Source: Strigops habroptila | Lineage: Eukaryota; Chordata; Aves; Psittaciformes; Psittacidae | Direction of reading: 5' to 3' | NCBI RefSeq assembly: GCF_004027225.2 | Contig: NC_044279.2 | Span: forward strand, 52,042,744 to 52,106,743 | Length of the DNA stretch: 64,000 nucleotides | In this document: piece after piece, positions 1 through 12,683 of the stretch | Position numbering within the stretch: the stretch's first letter is position 1 | Layout: every line of letters begins with the position of its first letter | Program-made: the position numbers and the translations under genes | The notes under the pieces: model-generated | What the model was told of the DNA's origin: nothing | Database searches by the model: none | Seen by the model: the letters and a program-made list of their open reading frames with translations, nothing else

Positions 1-714
1 GAGTGGATGTGTTTGTGGGTCTGCTTGCTATCCATCTTCAATTCCACATACTTTGGCTTTGGACTGTAAGGTACAGTCAACCCATTTTAGGCCAGGAAGT
101 AAACAGCTAAGACCTTTTTTCTTCCTCTATAGCAAAGAAAGGAAACTCAGCTGCTACTAAGAGGGGACAGAGATCTGTGTTGGTCTCAAGTTTCAGAGCC
201 CATTAGCAGATACAGGTAATACATTTTTCCAAAAGGCTTGGTCTGGACTGATACTTGGTTTCTCCTGAGGCAGAATACAGTTAACACAGGTGCAAAGTCA
301 GAGCTGGAATCCTGTAGCTGTTCTGCATAAGGCCATAGGTCTGCAGTATCAGGAGTCATGAACAGTCTGCAACCTCCTTTCCATCTTTGTAAGGGGAAGG
401 CACCCTGTTGTTTTTCTGTGCTAATGTGATGGCACAGTAGAAAACTGCAAGCTGCTGGGATAAGCAGACAATCTCCTGTATGATTCTGAAGCAAGCTGCC
501 TATTTCTGCTTGTGCAGGGTGGTGGCTCTTTCAGTCCATAGCCTGAATGGCGGATCCCTCAAAAATGAGTTAGTACTTACTAACCATGCAGGTTTACATG
601 GCATTGTTTGAGACCTGAAATGTGCCAGGTAAACAACAAAGAAGAAAAAATTGCAGAATACTCTGTGGTGTCATCCAATGAGCTGAAGCATGGGGCTTCT
701 TTTCACTCCTCTGT

Positions 715-960
715 GTGCCATTTTCCATCATTCTTTGGGCCCAGCCATCCAGCCAGTGTTTACCCTATGAAGAATACACATATCCAGGCCATGAGCAGCC
801 AGTTTCTCCTGGAGAATGCTGTGGGAGACAGTGTAAAATGCTTTACTAAAGTCCAAATAGACAATGTCCACAGCCTTTCCCTCATCAACCAGGCATGTCA
901 CCTCATCATAGAATGAGATCAGGTTGGTCAAGCAGGATCTGCCCTTCAAGAACCCTTGTT
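715..960 (-). mobile_element. CR1 LINE fragment, reverse transcriptase part
   Basis: Read on the minus strand, this stretch encodes a piece of a CR1 reverse transcriptase: a run like KGRSCLTNLISFYDEVT, then LVDEGKAVDIVYLDFSKAF, then a segment ending near the WLDGWAQ-type motif of CR1 ORF2. These are standard CR1 motifs in birds. Only the central part of the enzyme is present; the 5' end, the catalytic FADD-type region and the 3' tail are missing, so it cannot move. The right boundary is approximate, because similarity fades after about 960. The open frame here is transposon-derived, not a host gene. Confidence 0.85.
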
Positions 961-3900
961 GTTTGTTGGTGACTGGCAAGAGGGACGAGAAAACTGCATC
1001 TTCTGGGTGCTGGCAGGATGAAGTGCAATACCAAACCTGCTGCTGATCTGTCCAGGTGGTCAAAGTCCTTTTTAGACCAGAGGTGGCAGGAACACTGGGC
1101 TTGGTTTACACTGTCATTATTTCTGTGACTTGACCAGAGATGTTCCTTACCCACCTCCTCACCTATGAAGTGATGAGAGACTCAAGGTGAGCATTTCTTC
1201 CATTCTTTTGCAGGTGGGTGTTGTGTGGCATGTGGTTTTGGTACCCTGTGTCACCGTAGTAACAGCAAGTCGTCGTTTCCCGGCAACTGTCAGGGTTGCT
1301 AAGAGAAAAATCAGCAGCATTCGTAAATCTGACGTCTTTGACATCATCCACTCACATTACATTGGGATGGGTTTGATGGAAAGAAGATGGCATGGTGGCC
1401 ACTCTCATCTCTTTTAACTCAGCCATATGTTGGTTTTCATAAATAATTACACTGTCTATAAGGCATTGGAATAGCCTGTCTGGAGTCAGGGAACATGGAT
1501 CCTGTTTGCCCTCCTTGGTCAATTCAGTAACTATAGGAAATGTTTTCTGCCTTCTGCTTTAAGATTAAATTAGTTCTGTGGATAGAAATTACTATCTACA
1601 TGCTAAGCATTATCACTGGTCTTTGATGCTCTGCTTCCCAGTACATTTCATAGGTGGCTTCACTGAGAAAGAAACTTTGCCAAAAGGTCTCCTCTGCCAG
1701 TGTTTAATTCTTAAAACATTTTGCTTCATAAACCTACCTGTTCATAGGCCACTGTGTGGAAGCTGTAGTTGGAGTGGGGAGTGTGCGTGTGGGCAGGGGA
1801 AGGAGCAGCAGATTCAGTAAGGTATTACTCCAGCTTAGCTCTGTGGAATTGAGTGGAGTTATAGCAACGCAAATCTAGAGCAATACAGTGATGAATTTGC
1901 TTGCATCTGCCCACTCTGAGCCAGAGCTGGAGACATTACTATTTGCTGGTGCATGCCAAAGCATGTGCAGAGTGAGTTGTTGTGCTCTCTACAGTGCACA
2001 GGAGACAGATGGTGAAACCCACCCATTCTGAAGCATGCCTACAGAGAGTACAATCTTCTGCAGTATCGTGGTGCTGGCAGACAATGCAATAGCAATATTC
2101 CTACATTTCAGAGAACCGGCTAGTCTCAGAGGTGCTATTTTACCAGTATTCTCTTCTGGCACCTTTTTTTTTTCTACAGCTGCCTCTGCAGCTTTTGGCA
2201 CATGGTTCTGATGGAGACTGGGTACTGCTGTGGCTGGACCGACTCTGCAATTTAGTGTGAGAACTGGACTATAGGGAAGAAGGCCAGACCATCTCATCTA
2301 CTGGAGCCCTCTTAGGAGAGGAGAACCAGTGGAACATTGTCCTTCACCCCTTCTAAAATTACAGAAAACCCTCTCTGTTAGCACTGTATGGACAGAGCTT
2401 CTCTTGGTTGAGGCCGATGGAGGAGGGCTGAGTAGATTAATGGAGAGGATGTCTTCTCTACTCTAAATGGGTAACACTTCTTCAGCTGTACAAGTGGGGC
2501 TTGTGGCAGGACAATGAAGCCCTATGTACTTTTTGCAGAAGCCATCAGAAATCCCGGGGACATTTAGAAATGCTGAGTTTTCCGCCAGTTTCCTGCAGCT
2601 GACAGTACATTTGTGCTGACCTTGGTGACAACCCCAGCCTCACAAATGAAAAGGACAAGCATCACTAAGAGGAGAATTAAATTTGCAATGAATGGCTTGT
2701 ATTTCATTTTCTGTTACCGTCATTTTTATCTGTCCTGGCTAATCCTTGTGTCTCTAGGATGCCTGCCCTAGTGTTCCATTTCCTGCAGCGGGAAAGATGC
2801 CTGCACTTACAGCAGTGGCAGCTTTCTCCAGCTCTTTTGTCAAATGCTGTCATGTACCCCCTGAGCTTCTTGCTGCTTTGCCAGTGGTGGGAAGTGTGTA
2901 ACTCACTGATGTGGAGTCTTCTGCCTCCTCTCAGATAAGAAGATCAGCTCTGACTTTTGATTGGTGCTTGTGAGAGAAGGATTTCTTAAGTGAGTGTTGT
3001 TCAATTTAGCAGATAGGGACTCTGTGTTGGTATGAGAAGGGGAAAAAGTAATCTGTTATATTGCAGCTGTCACTTCAGAGTTTCATCCCTCTCTTTTGTA
3101 GGAATGAGAGTATTATAGACACAAGATATGGGGGTTACAGGTATGTTTCACACATTATCTAGACATCCCTTTCAGCCTAGTTTGCGTTAGAAGAGGTGGG
3201 GGATTAAAGAGCGTATCTTCTTTTTGTTTTTTAAAAAAGTAGAGGTTTGCCATAATTACCACTGCAATGGTGACATTGTGCGTGAATCCAGAGATGATTA
3301 GTGTTTCTTCCTCTCCTTCCTTTTTTTTTCTTATCCTAAAATGTCACTCTAGCTCATTTTTCAGGATTGTGAGATAATATTATTTTATAGTGATCTGGCT
3401 CTGCTCAGAAGCTCCTACCTGGAAGATGATACAAGATTAAGTTGTCCCTTAAGGACCAAGGGACTGTCATCTATAAAGAAGCGGGCTAGTAGCCTGAGCT
3501 ATCTGGAGATGTTTGCCTGAGTTGCAAAGGCCTATGACCGGAGGGAGAGAAATTACTTGATGTCAGACTTGAGTCCTTGGCTTCTGGAGCTGGGCCAAGT
3601 CCACTTCCTAGAACTAAATCATAGTACCTGGGGGCATGATGACAGCTGGAAATGACCAGGTGATCCAGTAACCTCTACTGTCCTCTATCAGAGATGAGGA
3701 GGAAGAGGGAGCACAGCAACTGGGGAATTGAAAATGGAGCTCGTGACAGGTGCCACTCGCTGTGCCCCGCTACAAGAGACTGGCTTACAAAAGAGGGAAG
3801 GATGAGAGGCTGGCTCCTTTCCACATGAGCTCACTGACTTTGTAAAGTCATGGCAAGGCTGCCTTGATTCCCTGCGCTCTGCACTCTCCACTGCTACCCT

Positions 3901-6900
3901 GCCAGCACTAATACGCAGTGCCTGTGGAGCTGGGGAGCTGCTCTTCAGTTCAGTACGGCAGACCGCAGCCAAGTAAGTCTGGATGACTTTGCAGATGCTG
4001 GTGTTGCGCATGAAATCACCTGAGATGAGCCATGATGCAGCTCCCAGGGCAGGACTAGAGCACTTTCCTCAGAGGAACAAGCCAGTGGATTCCTGTTCTA
4101 AGTGGAGTCCCACAGAAAGGATTTCCTTTCCAAAAGATTTGGGATTGACGCAGCTGACCGAAGTGAGAATGCATTTGTATTTCAAATTCGGTGGTAATTT
4201 TCCTTTACTCTCTGACAAAAACAAGTGAGGCAGGCTTGGGAACCATGAGGCAAATGTTACCAAGAGCTCTGTGGATAGGAGAGATTTTGTAGCAACAGCT
4301 TGCTCTCTGTAACCCCAAACACATCTAATTCAGAGAAACCTGAACACAGCAAAGCCCTTTTCTTGGCAGTATCCATCAGCATTTCTTCTCTGTGGAAGTA
4401 TACAGCTCCATTTTTATGTGGACAAAATGTCAGGGCTTCATCTGTCTCCCTTTTGCCAGATGAGAAGCCAACTTTGTACTCAGATACATGTTCCTTGTGC
4501 CCTCCCCATATACAAGTACAGTCATATCCAAGGCGTATTAACATATGCTTACTGAATAAAGCCAGATCAGGTGCTGAGATGTCAGTCTGCTGACTTCTAG
4601 GTAACCCCGACTCCTTGAATCTAGACTTTGACTTGGTTAGCAACAGTAAGGCTGTGCTACAACTCAAAAAAGTAGGATTGCAAAGGTTTTGCTCCCCACC
4701 TCCTATCCGAAGGATACGGCTCCCCTGAGCTGGCTGGCACCCTTTATTTCCCTGTTGTGATCCAAATGCACCCTCGGGCATTTAACTCCCCCTTAGCAAG
4801 GCTGGGGCTGTGCTAGTGGCTGTTGAGTGGAAGTAGAGCAGTAGTTGCCCAGCAGCAGGGCTGTTTTGAATCTGTGTTCTTGGATGCCAGCCCTAGCCAG
4901 AGAAGGGAACGTGCTGGTTGGGCGACAAGGGAACAGAGATGAAAATGAACTCTGAATTCTTTGTGCATGTTTCCCTAGCACTGACTACACTAATCCTGCA
5001 GGACTTGGAATGCCTTTGTCCCAGCAAGTGGGATTTTCAAGGCAGGTCTGGCTTGTCAGCAGTGCTGAGGTATGTCCTTGCTTTGCATGCAGCAGGCATG
5101 GGGAAAAGAGCCTGAGAAAAACAGTGGCTCCTGCTGCCAACTCTGTAAGGCAGCAGACTTCTCAGATGTCAGGCAGATCTGAAACTTCAAAGGGGCTTCT
5201 CCTGAACTAGCTGACCTTTTATTACACATACCCTTGTGCTAATATCCATCAGATTATCTTTGCCTTGTTTTTGCTACTGTGTTCTTGAACTTGTGGCAAC
5301 CTCCCCGCTTCGAACATGCTCCCTGATGACAGAGAGGTGGCAATCACAGTGACTGTACTGCTGCAGGTGGCTCCCAGTGGGTGGTAGTTGTGCCTCTCTG
5401 AATTTTCTTCTGCATGTGTGTTACTGGAAATGCCTCCAAGCATGTGTCACCACCCACAAATTTCAATCTGATCCTGAGCTATAGGTGAACATCAGTTCAG
5501 CAGACACTGAGAGAAAGTGGGTTTAGCCCCAGGTGAACTATGTGTTGCTGCAAATGCAAAAGTTGGCCGTGCTTACGCACATGGTAAGCTGAGGACCATA
5601 ATTTCCAGTGGCTTTCTGTCTCTCTTGAGCAGTCTTGCTGAAATCCAGGGGAGTGCTGATGGAAACAGATGTGAGAGAGGTGTTTCTGGGGGAATGTGTT
5701 GCTGGTGACTTCTGGAGATAAACATGATTATGAGATGGTGTAATGAAGGTATGCCACTACAGAGAAGAGAAACTTCCTACTTTTAATCACCGTCCTGCTG
5801 TGTGTCAGACAGGCTCTCTTGACCCCATCATGCAGCTCTTGTTGAGAGGGAGCTGTACAATGTGCCATGCACAGATTGCCTTTGCTGTCAGGACTGCCTG
5901 CAGCTTTCTCATTCCTGTGTTTGCTGTTCTAGTCCTGGACATTTTCCACCCAGTATCTCCCACCTACACTGTATTCTGTTATCAGTGATTCCCCTATCAT
6001 TTTATAATCTGCTGGAATAATTTACACTGCATAAGCAATTCTTGAAATGTTCTTATCTTTAGGGCAGAGGACAGGCACTCACAAAGAATATGAGAATCAG
6101 TAGGTTAAAAGCAGTTCCTCTAGGAAATGAGGGTCCAAAAGCTTATATAATGTGTTGCTCAGATCATTAGGAAACTCTGGTTTCCAGGAAGTGAAAGAGG
6201 TAGCTGTGTGAGCCTGCTTGTCTTGGCATGTTGAATCAGTGAGGACCAGCTTCAGTCTTTAAGAATCAAGACCCCAGAGGTCTGTTGCACTCACTAGCTG
6301 TCATGTCAGCCAGTTGTGAAAGCTAGTGGCTTGAGGCTGTGCCTGTAAAAATAGGTGTCGTCTTCTCTCCAGGGTTCTTTTGCAGCCTTTGACATCCATG
6401 AAACTTGAGTGTCAAGTCTTTTTTTTGTGATCTGAATTCATCCTGCCCTGGGAAGGCTATTCAGTATTGAGTCAAATTATCCTCCAAACTGACTTCCACC
6501 TGCTTGGAACAGCCCAACTTTCAGTGTGCTTTCACTCTAGCTTTACTGTCTGAGCATGGCACTCGATTGTCATTCTCACTCCTGCTTCATCAGCTTGTTG
6601 CTGATTTGTCCCTTTCTCAGGGTGGAGCTGGGCAGTCCAGGAAGGCTGAACTGCCACTGTGAATGTGTTCATGTGCTGCATGGAGGAACACTGGAGTTGA
6701 CGGAATGAATAATTCTGTTGGGCATAGCTACCGTTCAATATACTCTTTGATCTCTTGGGCATTTATCAATATGATAATAATATTCTTATTATCAATCACC
6801 CCCTTGAAAGCAGTTAGGACCCCTACCATACAAGCACCAGTGGAAAAAATCCTCTAGTTCATCCTCTGTATTTGTTTTTTTCCCATTTTTCTCAAACCAC

Positions 6901-7313
6901 AGTGAGCTTTCCTGATTGAAAGTTAGGTTTTAATGCTGGTCTTAATCCTTAAATAATGAGGTTGAGCACTTCTATAGGGTCTTAGTTCCAGGAACGATGG
7001 TCAGGCACTCTATAGACATTAAAAAACATGATGGTTTTTCTTGTTGGCAAGAATACAAAAAAAAAAAAAGTGATTAAAATTACCTCACATTTGCCATCTC
7101 AGATTCTGGCAGCTAGTGGATGAAGTATAGAAATATCATGCAAAGCTGTACTTGTAGAAGATAGGCATGAACTGTGTGAAAGTTAACCTGTTCTGTATAG
7201 GGATAGCTTTGCCTAGGCTGTGAAATATTATTGAAACAAAATTGAAAAAATAAAGTTAGGTCATACAATGAGATATGTGATTTATGAGGGTAAAGCCAAC
7301 TCAACATCATCTT
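961..7313. other. intergenic, no gene recognised
   Basis: Apart from the motif cluster at 1250-1346, this stretch holds only short open frames with no family motifs and no coherent splice pattern. The longest, a 174-codon minus-strand frame at 4257-4781, has unremarkable composition and no recognisable domain. Poly-A and poly-T runs are scattered through it. Confidence 0.5.
1250..1346. promoter_or_regulatory. candidate RFX X-box / CRE-like motif cluster
   Basis: Within about 100 bases in otherwise CpG-poor sequence there is GTCACCGTAGTAAC (1250-1263), which fits the RFX X-box consensus GTNRCC-N(0-3)-RGYAAC. GTTTCCCGGCAAC (1275-1287) differs by one base. An isolated half site GTTGCT follows at 1295-1300. 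Two CRE-like octamers then lie close together, TGACGTCT (1330-1337) and TGACATCA (1339-1346). The motifs are seen directly; function as an enhancer or promoter is inferred only from clustering. No gene was recognised next to it. Confidence 0.3.
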
Positions 7314-7437
7314 AATGACATACTATTAAATACACTATTATATGTGTATTGACATATAATGACATACACTAAATGACATATAATGACATACACTAAATAC
7401 ACTATTAAATACTATTAAATAAATTATTAAATTTGAT
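7314..7437. repeat. AT-rich tandem repeat with an exact 24-bp duplication
   Basis: A very AT-rich tract is built from variants of ATGACATA, TACACTAAAT and ACTATTAAAT. A perfect 24-bp unit is repeated head to tail at 7350-7373 and 7374-7397. It looks like a small, locally expanded minisatellite. No coding or transposon signature is visible. Confidence 0.8.
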
Positions 7438-10388
7438 ATGTCCAGGAGCACACTGCCTGAGAGCCAGTGTTCTTATCTAGTTCGGTGGTTTCTACTCATT
7501 TTCAAACACACTGCATAGCCATAGAAAAATAGTAGAAGCACTGTTTTGGAAAGCTACAGGTAAAGGTGTTATTTCTTTTACAGAAGCCTCACTTTTGCAA
7601 GCCACTTTTGTTTTGACCACCTGAGCAAAGAATGGTTAATGTTTTAAGATAATACACCATAGATAAACAATAGCAGCCAAAGAGCCAACACACATTCTAT
7701 TTCCTCTGCTGCAGCGAAGCTAACCTCTGACTGCAGCATGAGTGTTGGCAATATCTTAAACAATCACTGCTAATATGATGGCATCTCCACAGACCAAAAA
7801 CATAGCCAAGAGCAAGCATAAAGGTACTTAGACTTTCCATCTTATAGCAAGAAAGTGAAATGGTGTATGACTTCCTGTACTTCATCTACCTAAGTTACTG
7901 TGAGATGACCTTTCCAATGCTAATTAAGCTGAGTCAGAGTATAAGGTGTGACATGAATAATTCTTGAACACAAAAAAGTAATAAACATGCATACAGACTT
8001 CTGAAATCTTAATTGCTCTCCCTGAAGCAGATAATGTCTGTCCCCTAAGGTAAATACCCCCAAACAATGTTGGATTCCTGTCAAAGTGGCAGCTGATGGC
8101 CACTCTGGGAGCATGGCTACCAATGGTTCAGCATCTGACAGCTTGACCTGTTTTGTTTCTGCAGGATTCAGGCTGCAGTTCAAATTGGCCTCTTTCAGCA
8201 GAGCTCATTCCAGAACTGAGGGGTGGAAAATCCCTTGCATATAAAATATCTTTGACACCCAAACATCTATCTCCTCTTGAAAATTAGAAGGTGCCTCAAT
8301 TTCTACATACAAGGAGATGGCTCTTTCCTATGCTTCTAAGGTTTTGCCCCAGAGATCACAGAGTTCTTCCATGCTGTCTTGATGGAAATCACATGAGAAC
8401 ATGGCATAGATATTTTGCTTATAATTGTGGTTTATCATTTCTGTCCTTCTCATGAACAACAGGCAGCCAGAGGAATGAGCAAGTGGTTTATTGGTATTGG
8501 ACCTTGCTTCTCTGTGCTTGTGGCCATGCAAAATCCATGGGGTGTGCAGCACTTTGCATCCAAGCAGAGTGATATCTGGTAATACTCCATGTGATACCTG
8601 GAATGCAGGGAAATGTGTGATGAGCGTTGCAGTATCCTAGAAAACACCCTTGAATGTGCAAAGAGGCCCTGTTCTGTTACAAAGTCAACTGAAATTTCTA
8701 GGAAAGATATAAACATGTGAAGGGGGACCAGGGTCAAATTACCAAGTCAATAGACATCATTTGGAGGAACATAGCTAATTTGGAGGAATGTAGCTCTTGA
8801 GGTGAAAATGGATAGCAGTACCAGGGTGAGCCAGAGTTCACCTGAATTGCAGAGCACTATGTGTGGAATTGACTGTGCTTTATGCAGACCAGTTGAATGG
8901 ATGAGCAGCCAGCAAGCCCTTGTAGAAGTGGGATAAGCAGGTTATGTGTTATGTCTAAAGCAGGACAATAGGTTATTGGTTTCTAGGGGCAAACTGTCAT
9001 GCAGACTGAGTTGCTGGGCTGGGTCCCAGAGACACATACAGGAAAGAGGACCACTGTTTCCTACAGCAGAACTGGCTTGGGCTTCTACTGCAGCACAAAT
9101 ACCCCATTGGTGCCCTTAAGTGCTCCATTAGGAGAAAGAGGTGCCTTAGTAAAAAGATGCAGTAGTGATGGGATTAGCGTGACGCTACTGGGGGAGGTAT
9201 GCAGGTCGTGTAAATGCTGTTGGTATCAGTGGACCTCCATCCACTTCCTGTTTCTCACTGGCAAACAGACTCCATCTACGTTTTCTCTTCATCCACTGCT
9301 CCAGATCATGCATAGAAAGTCAAAAAGATCGGTCTGTGCCACCATATTCTTCAGCTGCTGAGGGGGAGGCAGTGTGTCTCTCCTTCATATTCTGCTTTTT
9401 AGAAATATGAAGCAGGGAGAGGAATTGAATTTAAATGCAATGTTTTGGGGTTACATTCTCCGATGGTGCAAATCAGCACAACGTGAATGAATTCAATTAG
9501 CGATGCTGACCCTGGAGTTAGAAACATTGCTAAATCTTTTGCTATGAGTCCTATGGCAGCATGCAGAGGTTTAAAAAGAGCAATCCCCCTTCCTCCTTGC
9601 CCTCCCCAGTAGTTTTTCATAGACAGCATTCAAAGAAATGCTAAAAAATTGGTCAATCTTTGGGTCGAAGTTCTTGAACCAAATATCAACTACACTGAAC
9701 ACTCTTGCATCTCAAAGCAACCCTCACTATATGCACTAGACTGTCATGTTCAAAGGACTATTTTCAAACTAAAAATGCCCTTGAGTTAGACTAACAAAGG
9801 ACAAATGAGCTGCTCCGAGTTCTCATGGGCATCCTACAGGATATACCAGTATGGGGACATATAAGGACTCTCATTTTTTCTTAAAAGAAATCCTGTCACC
9901 TTCTACGCATAGAGAATTGCAGCAGAAGGGTCCATATGGATTCACAAAGGAAATATTTCCTGTGCATTTGAGATGGCAATGACAGGATTCCCTCTCAGTA
10001 TATGCACATGCAAGTCCATGCCAGAAGGTTTTGGTGTCCAGTCTTCTGTTTTTTTCTGAGGGGGTGGGAACAGTGGTGTTAATTTTAGTTTGCAAGTGCA
10101 GCAGTGCAGCAGGTCTCTTCCAAGTCACTAACAGCCAGAACCCAGGAAGACGGATGTGATTTACAGTCATTTCCCATAAGAAATCGAGGGCCAGCACAAT
10201 CAGAGTCAAAGACTGAAGCAGTAGCAGCTTTCACAGTCTCATATGAGACTTTCATTTCTAGAGTCTTTCATTTCTAGATCCTTATACCTAGTTCACTAAA
10301 GTAGCTTCAGGTAAACTCTGTTTGTAATAGAAAAAAGTTCTAGACCAAGTCAGTCAAGTGCCAGAAATCCCAGAATACCAGAAGGTCT
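7438..10388. other. intergenic, no gene recognised
   Basis: Only short frames without recognisable domains are present. There are no repeat families I can name and no convincing splice or promoter pattern. Confidence 0.5.
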
Positions 10389-10420
10389 GAAAGGAAAGAA
10401 AGTAGAAAGGAAAGAAAGTA
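10389..10420. repeat. 16-bp direct duplication, purine-rich
   Basis: The unit GAAAGGAAAGAAAGTA occurs twice head to tail. It is a short purine-rich tandem duplication, probably from replication slippage. Confidence 0.8.
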
Positions 10421-10721
10421 GTCATTTCTACACCACCTTCCACTCAAATATGCTCATAAAAGCTAACCCAGAAAAGACAAGAAATGAATGGTCTTCATTC
10501 TGCCTTTATTTAGAGCATCCTTACTTGAATTTAGTAGTTGACCATGAAAGCAAACATCAACATGAACGATGGCACAACAGCAGCTGTAGCTTAGATACTG
10601 AGGTCTGTATTTCAGGAGAAAGGTTCCTGGGGGGAACAAGCTTTTATCCTTCATTTTCCCAGTTCCCTGTTTCAGCAATAGCAGTAAATGCAGCATATCC
10701 TCCTGCCTTATGTGATTCTTA

Positions 10722-10945
10722 GACTGGACATTAGGAAGCATTTCTTTACCACAAGGGTGGTCAAACACTGGGGCAGGCTTCCTAGAGAGGTGATCAATGT
10801 CCCACCCCTGTCAGCATTTAAGAGGCATTTGGAGAATGCCCTTAATAACATGCTTTAACTTGGTCAGCCCTGAATTGGTCAAGCAGTTGGACCAGATGAT
10901 CATTGTAGGTCTCTTCCAACTGAAGTAGTCTATTCTATTCTATTT
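10722..10945 (+). mobile_element. CR1 LINE 3' end
   Basis: The stretch begins with the CR1 3' block meaning 'agactggacattaggaagca', continues through the 'ggcaggcttcctagagaggt' block, and ends with 'agttggaccagatgatcattgtaggtctcttccaactga'-like sequence. A short TATTC repeat tail (about 10931-10945) follows, as CR1 copies end in short tandem repeats rather than poly-A. It is a 5'-truncated, inactive copy of about 220 bases, with the sense strand on +. Confidence 0.9.
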
Positions 10946-12404
10946 TTGCTGTCATTGTCTCCTCTCTGAATCTGCATAGCAGGGAGAAAGGGACTGAGAG
11001 TCCCAAAGGGTACAGCTGTTCATTGAGGCTGTGGGTAGCAGATTCCAAGTGAAGCAGGTGCCAGAGCAAGACACACATGCCAAGATGTTAAAGAAGTGCA
11101 GCTCTGGCGTGAAGCACATTAGCAGCACTGCAGAGGCTGCTTCCCCAGCTTCTGCCTGCTTTGAACCTGGCTTGAATTAAACACGAGCCCATGGCTGTTC
11201 ACAGGTTCTAAATCTAGCATTCAGTTTTGAGAGCCCTGTAGGAAGTTGCTTCCTCTCCCCCTGCCCAAACTCCAGCCTTTCGCCTCAGTGACTTTGATAT
11301 GTGGGCTGGGAGCAGGATGCTGAATCTCTGCTACCCACTCTGCTGCCAGATGGGAACAGGAAGTGTGCCATTGTGGCGGGAGAACTGTTGCTGCCCTATG
11401 CAGGCTTCCGCTTCCACAGAAGGCATAAGCCGTGTTTGCACGCAGGGAATCTCTGTGGTTTACATGCCTGTTTTGTTCAATAGCTATACCTCTTCCAAGT
11501 GTGTCTTGGAACAATCTGCGCAATCAGGTACAGATAAATGGTGCACTGGTGTGACACAAGTTAGCTTTGATCCAAACCTGTTAGTGAAGGTCCAGGCTCC
11601 GCAGGAAAACCTGCTGAGATATCGATAGCTGCATCAGCCCTTCTAGAAACTTCTTTCTAGAACCTCTCGTCTTTCACGCTTATGGTCTAGATTCATTCTG
11701 CATAACTATAAACTCTAGATAGGTTAGTGACTCCTTGTCCCTGCCTGCCTCTCAGGAAAGATAAGTATCTACAAAGGGCAGCTCAGACCTCCTCCAATCT
11801 GGTTTCCCAACAGAGGTGTATGCCTCCCTCTGATGACTACCCAAGGATATCAGCTTCATCCTAGTGCTGATTTAAACACTTTACAGAGGTGGCAAAAATC
11901 CATTGCAACAAATAAGGGCTCTAATTCCCCAAAGGCAACTGCCTTTGGCCTATTGCAGGTATTTTTATCATCTGTGTTAAGATCCTAATTTAGAAGTCAT
12001 TTGTAAAATTGACATTAAAGACTTGGTTTATTATACAGAAACTGAGGAATGATGGGATGTCTCCAAGGTACAAATGCTTAAACCAGTAGTCTCCAGTGAG
12101 ACAGTATGAACACCTTCCCTCCAAAAGAAGGTGGACAGAAGCAGAGAAGGTGATACTTGTGTGTCTTTCAGTGGTGGTTTGAGCTTGCTTGGCTAAAGGA
12201 TATTGGTGTGAGAAGGCAAGGGCTTTCCAGAAGTGCTAAGGCAAGCTTGCTGCAGAGTTGGCAGTGAAAATGAAATTTGGGATGGCAGGTTTTATCTTCG
12301 GCCTGCTTGCTGGACTGTTTCCTGTCACCCTTTCATCTGATGGCCTCTCCCTGTTTCTTCTAGTGTTTTCCTAGCGTAGAGAGGGGAACAATTTGCAACT
12401 GAGT
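10946..12404. other. intergenic, no gene recognised
   Basis: There is no recognisable protein family and no transposon signature. A few open frames near 11221-11628 overlap on both strands and look accidental. Confidence 0.5.
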
Positions 12405-12683
12405 CATGGAATCATAGAATCATGGAATCATAGAATCATAGAGTCATAGAATGGTTTGGGTTGGAAGGGACCTTCAAAGGTCATCTAGTCCAGCTCCCTT
12501 ATGAGCAGGGACATCTTCAACTAGATCAGGTTGCCAAGAACCACATCCAGCCTGGCCTTGAATATCTCCAGGGATGGCTCATCCACCACCTCTCTGGGCA
12601 TCCAGTGCCAGGATTTTACCACCCTCATTCATTGTGAAAAATTTCTTCCTCACATCCAGCCTGAATCTCCTCTCTTATAGTTC
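12405..12683 (-). mobile_element. CR1 LINE 3' end, reverse orientation
   Basis: It starts on + with the CR1 terminal repeat (variants of GGAATCATAGAATCAT, 12405-12449), seen as its reverse complement. The highly conserved 'ggtttgggttggaagggacc' block follows, then text running back through the 'ccagcctggccttgaat' and 'cttcctcacatccagcctga' blocks. This is a 5'-truncated CR1 whose sense strand is minus. The terminal repeat is better preserved than in the other copies here, suggesting a younger insertion. Confidence 0.93.

Noticed and set aside
728..1063. A 111-codon minus-strand frame as a host gene.
   Set aside because: Its recognisable part is CR1 reverse transcriptase; the rest has no similarity I can support.
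1187..1213. A good donor (AAGGTGAGC) and acceptor (TTCTTTTGCAG) close together, suggesting an exon edge.
   Set aside because: They are only about 25 bases apart in the wrong order for an intron of workable size, and no coding similarity flanks them.
4257..4781. A 174-codon minus-strand open frame.
   Set aside because: No family motif, no splice or promoter context, ordinary composition. Frames of this length are expected by chance in 64 kb read six ways.
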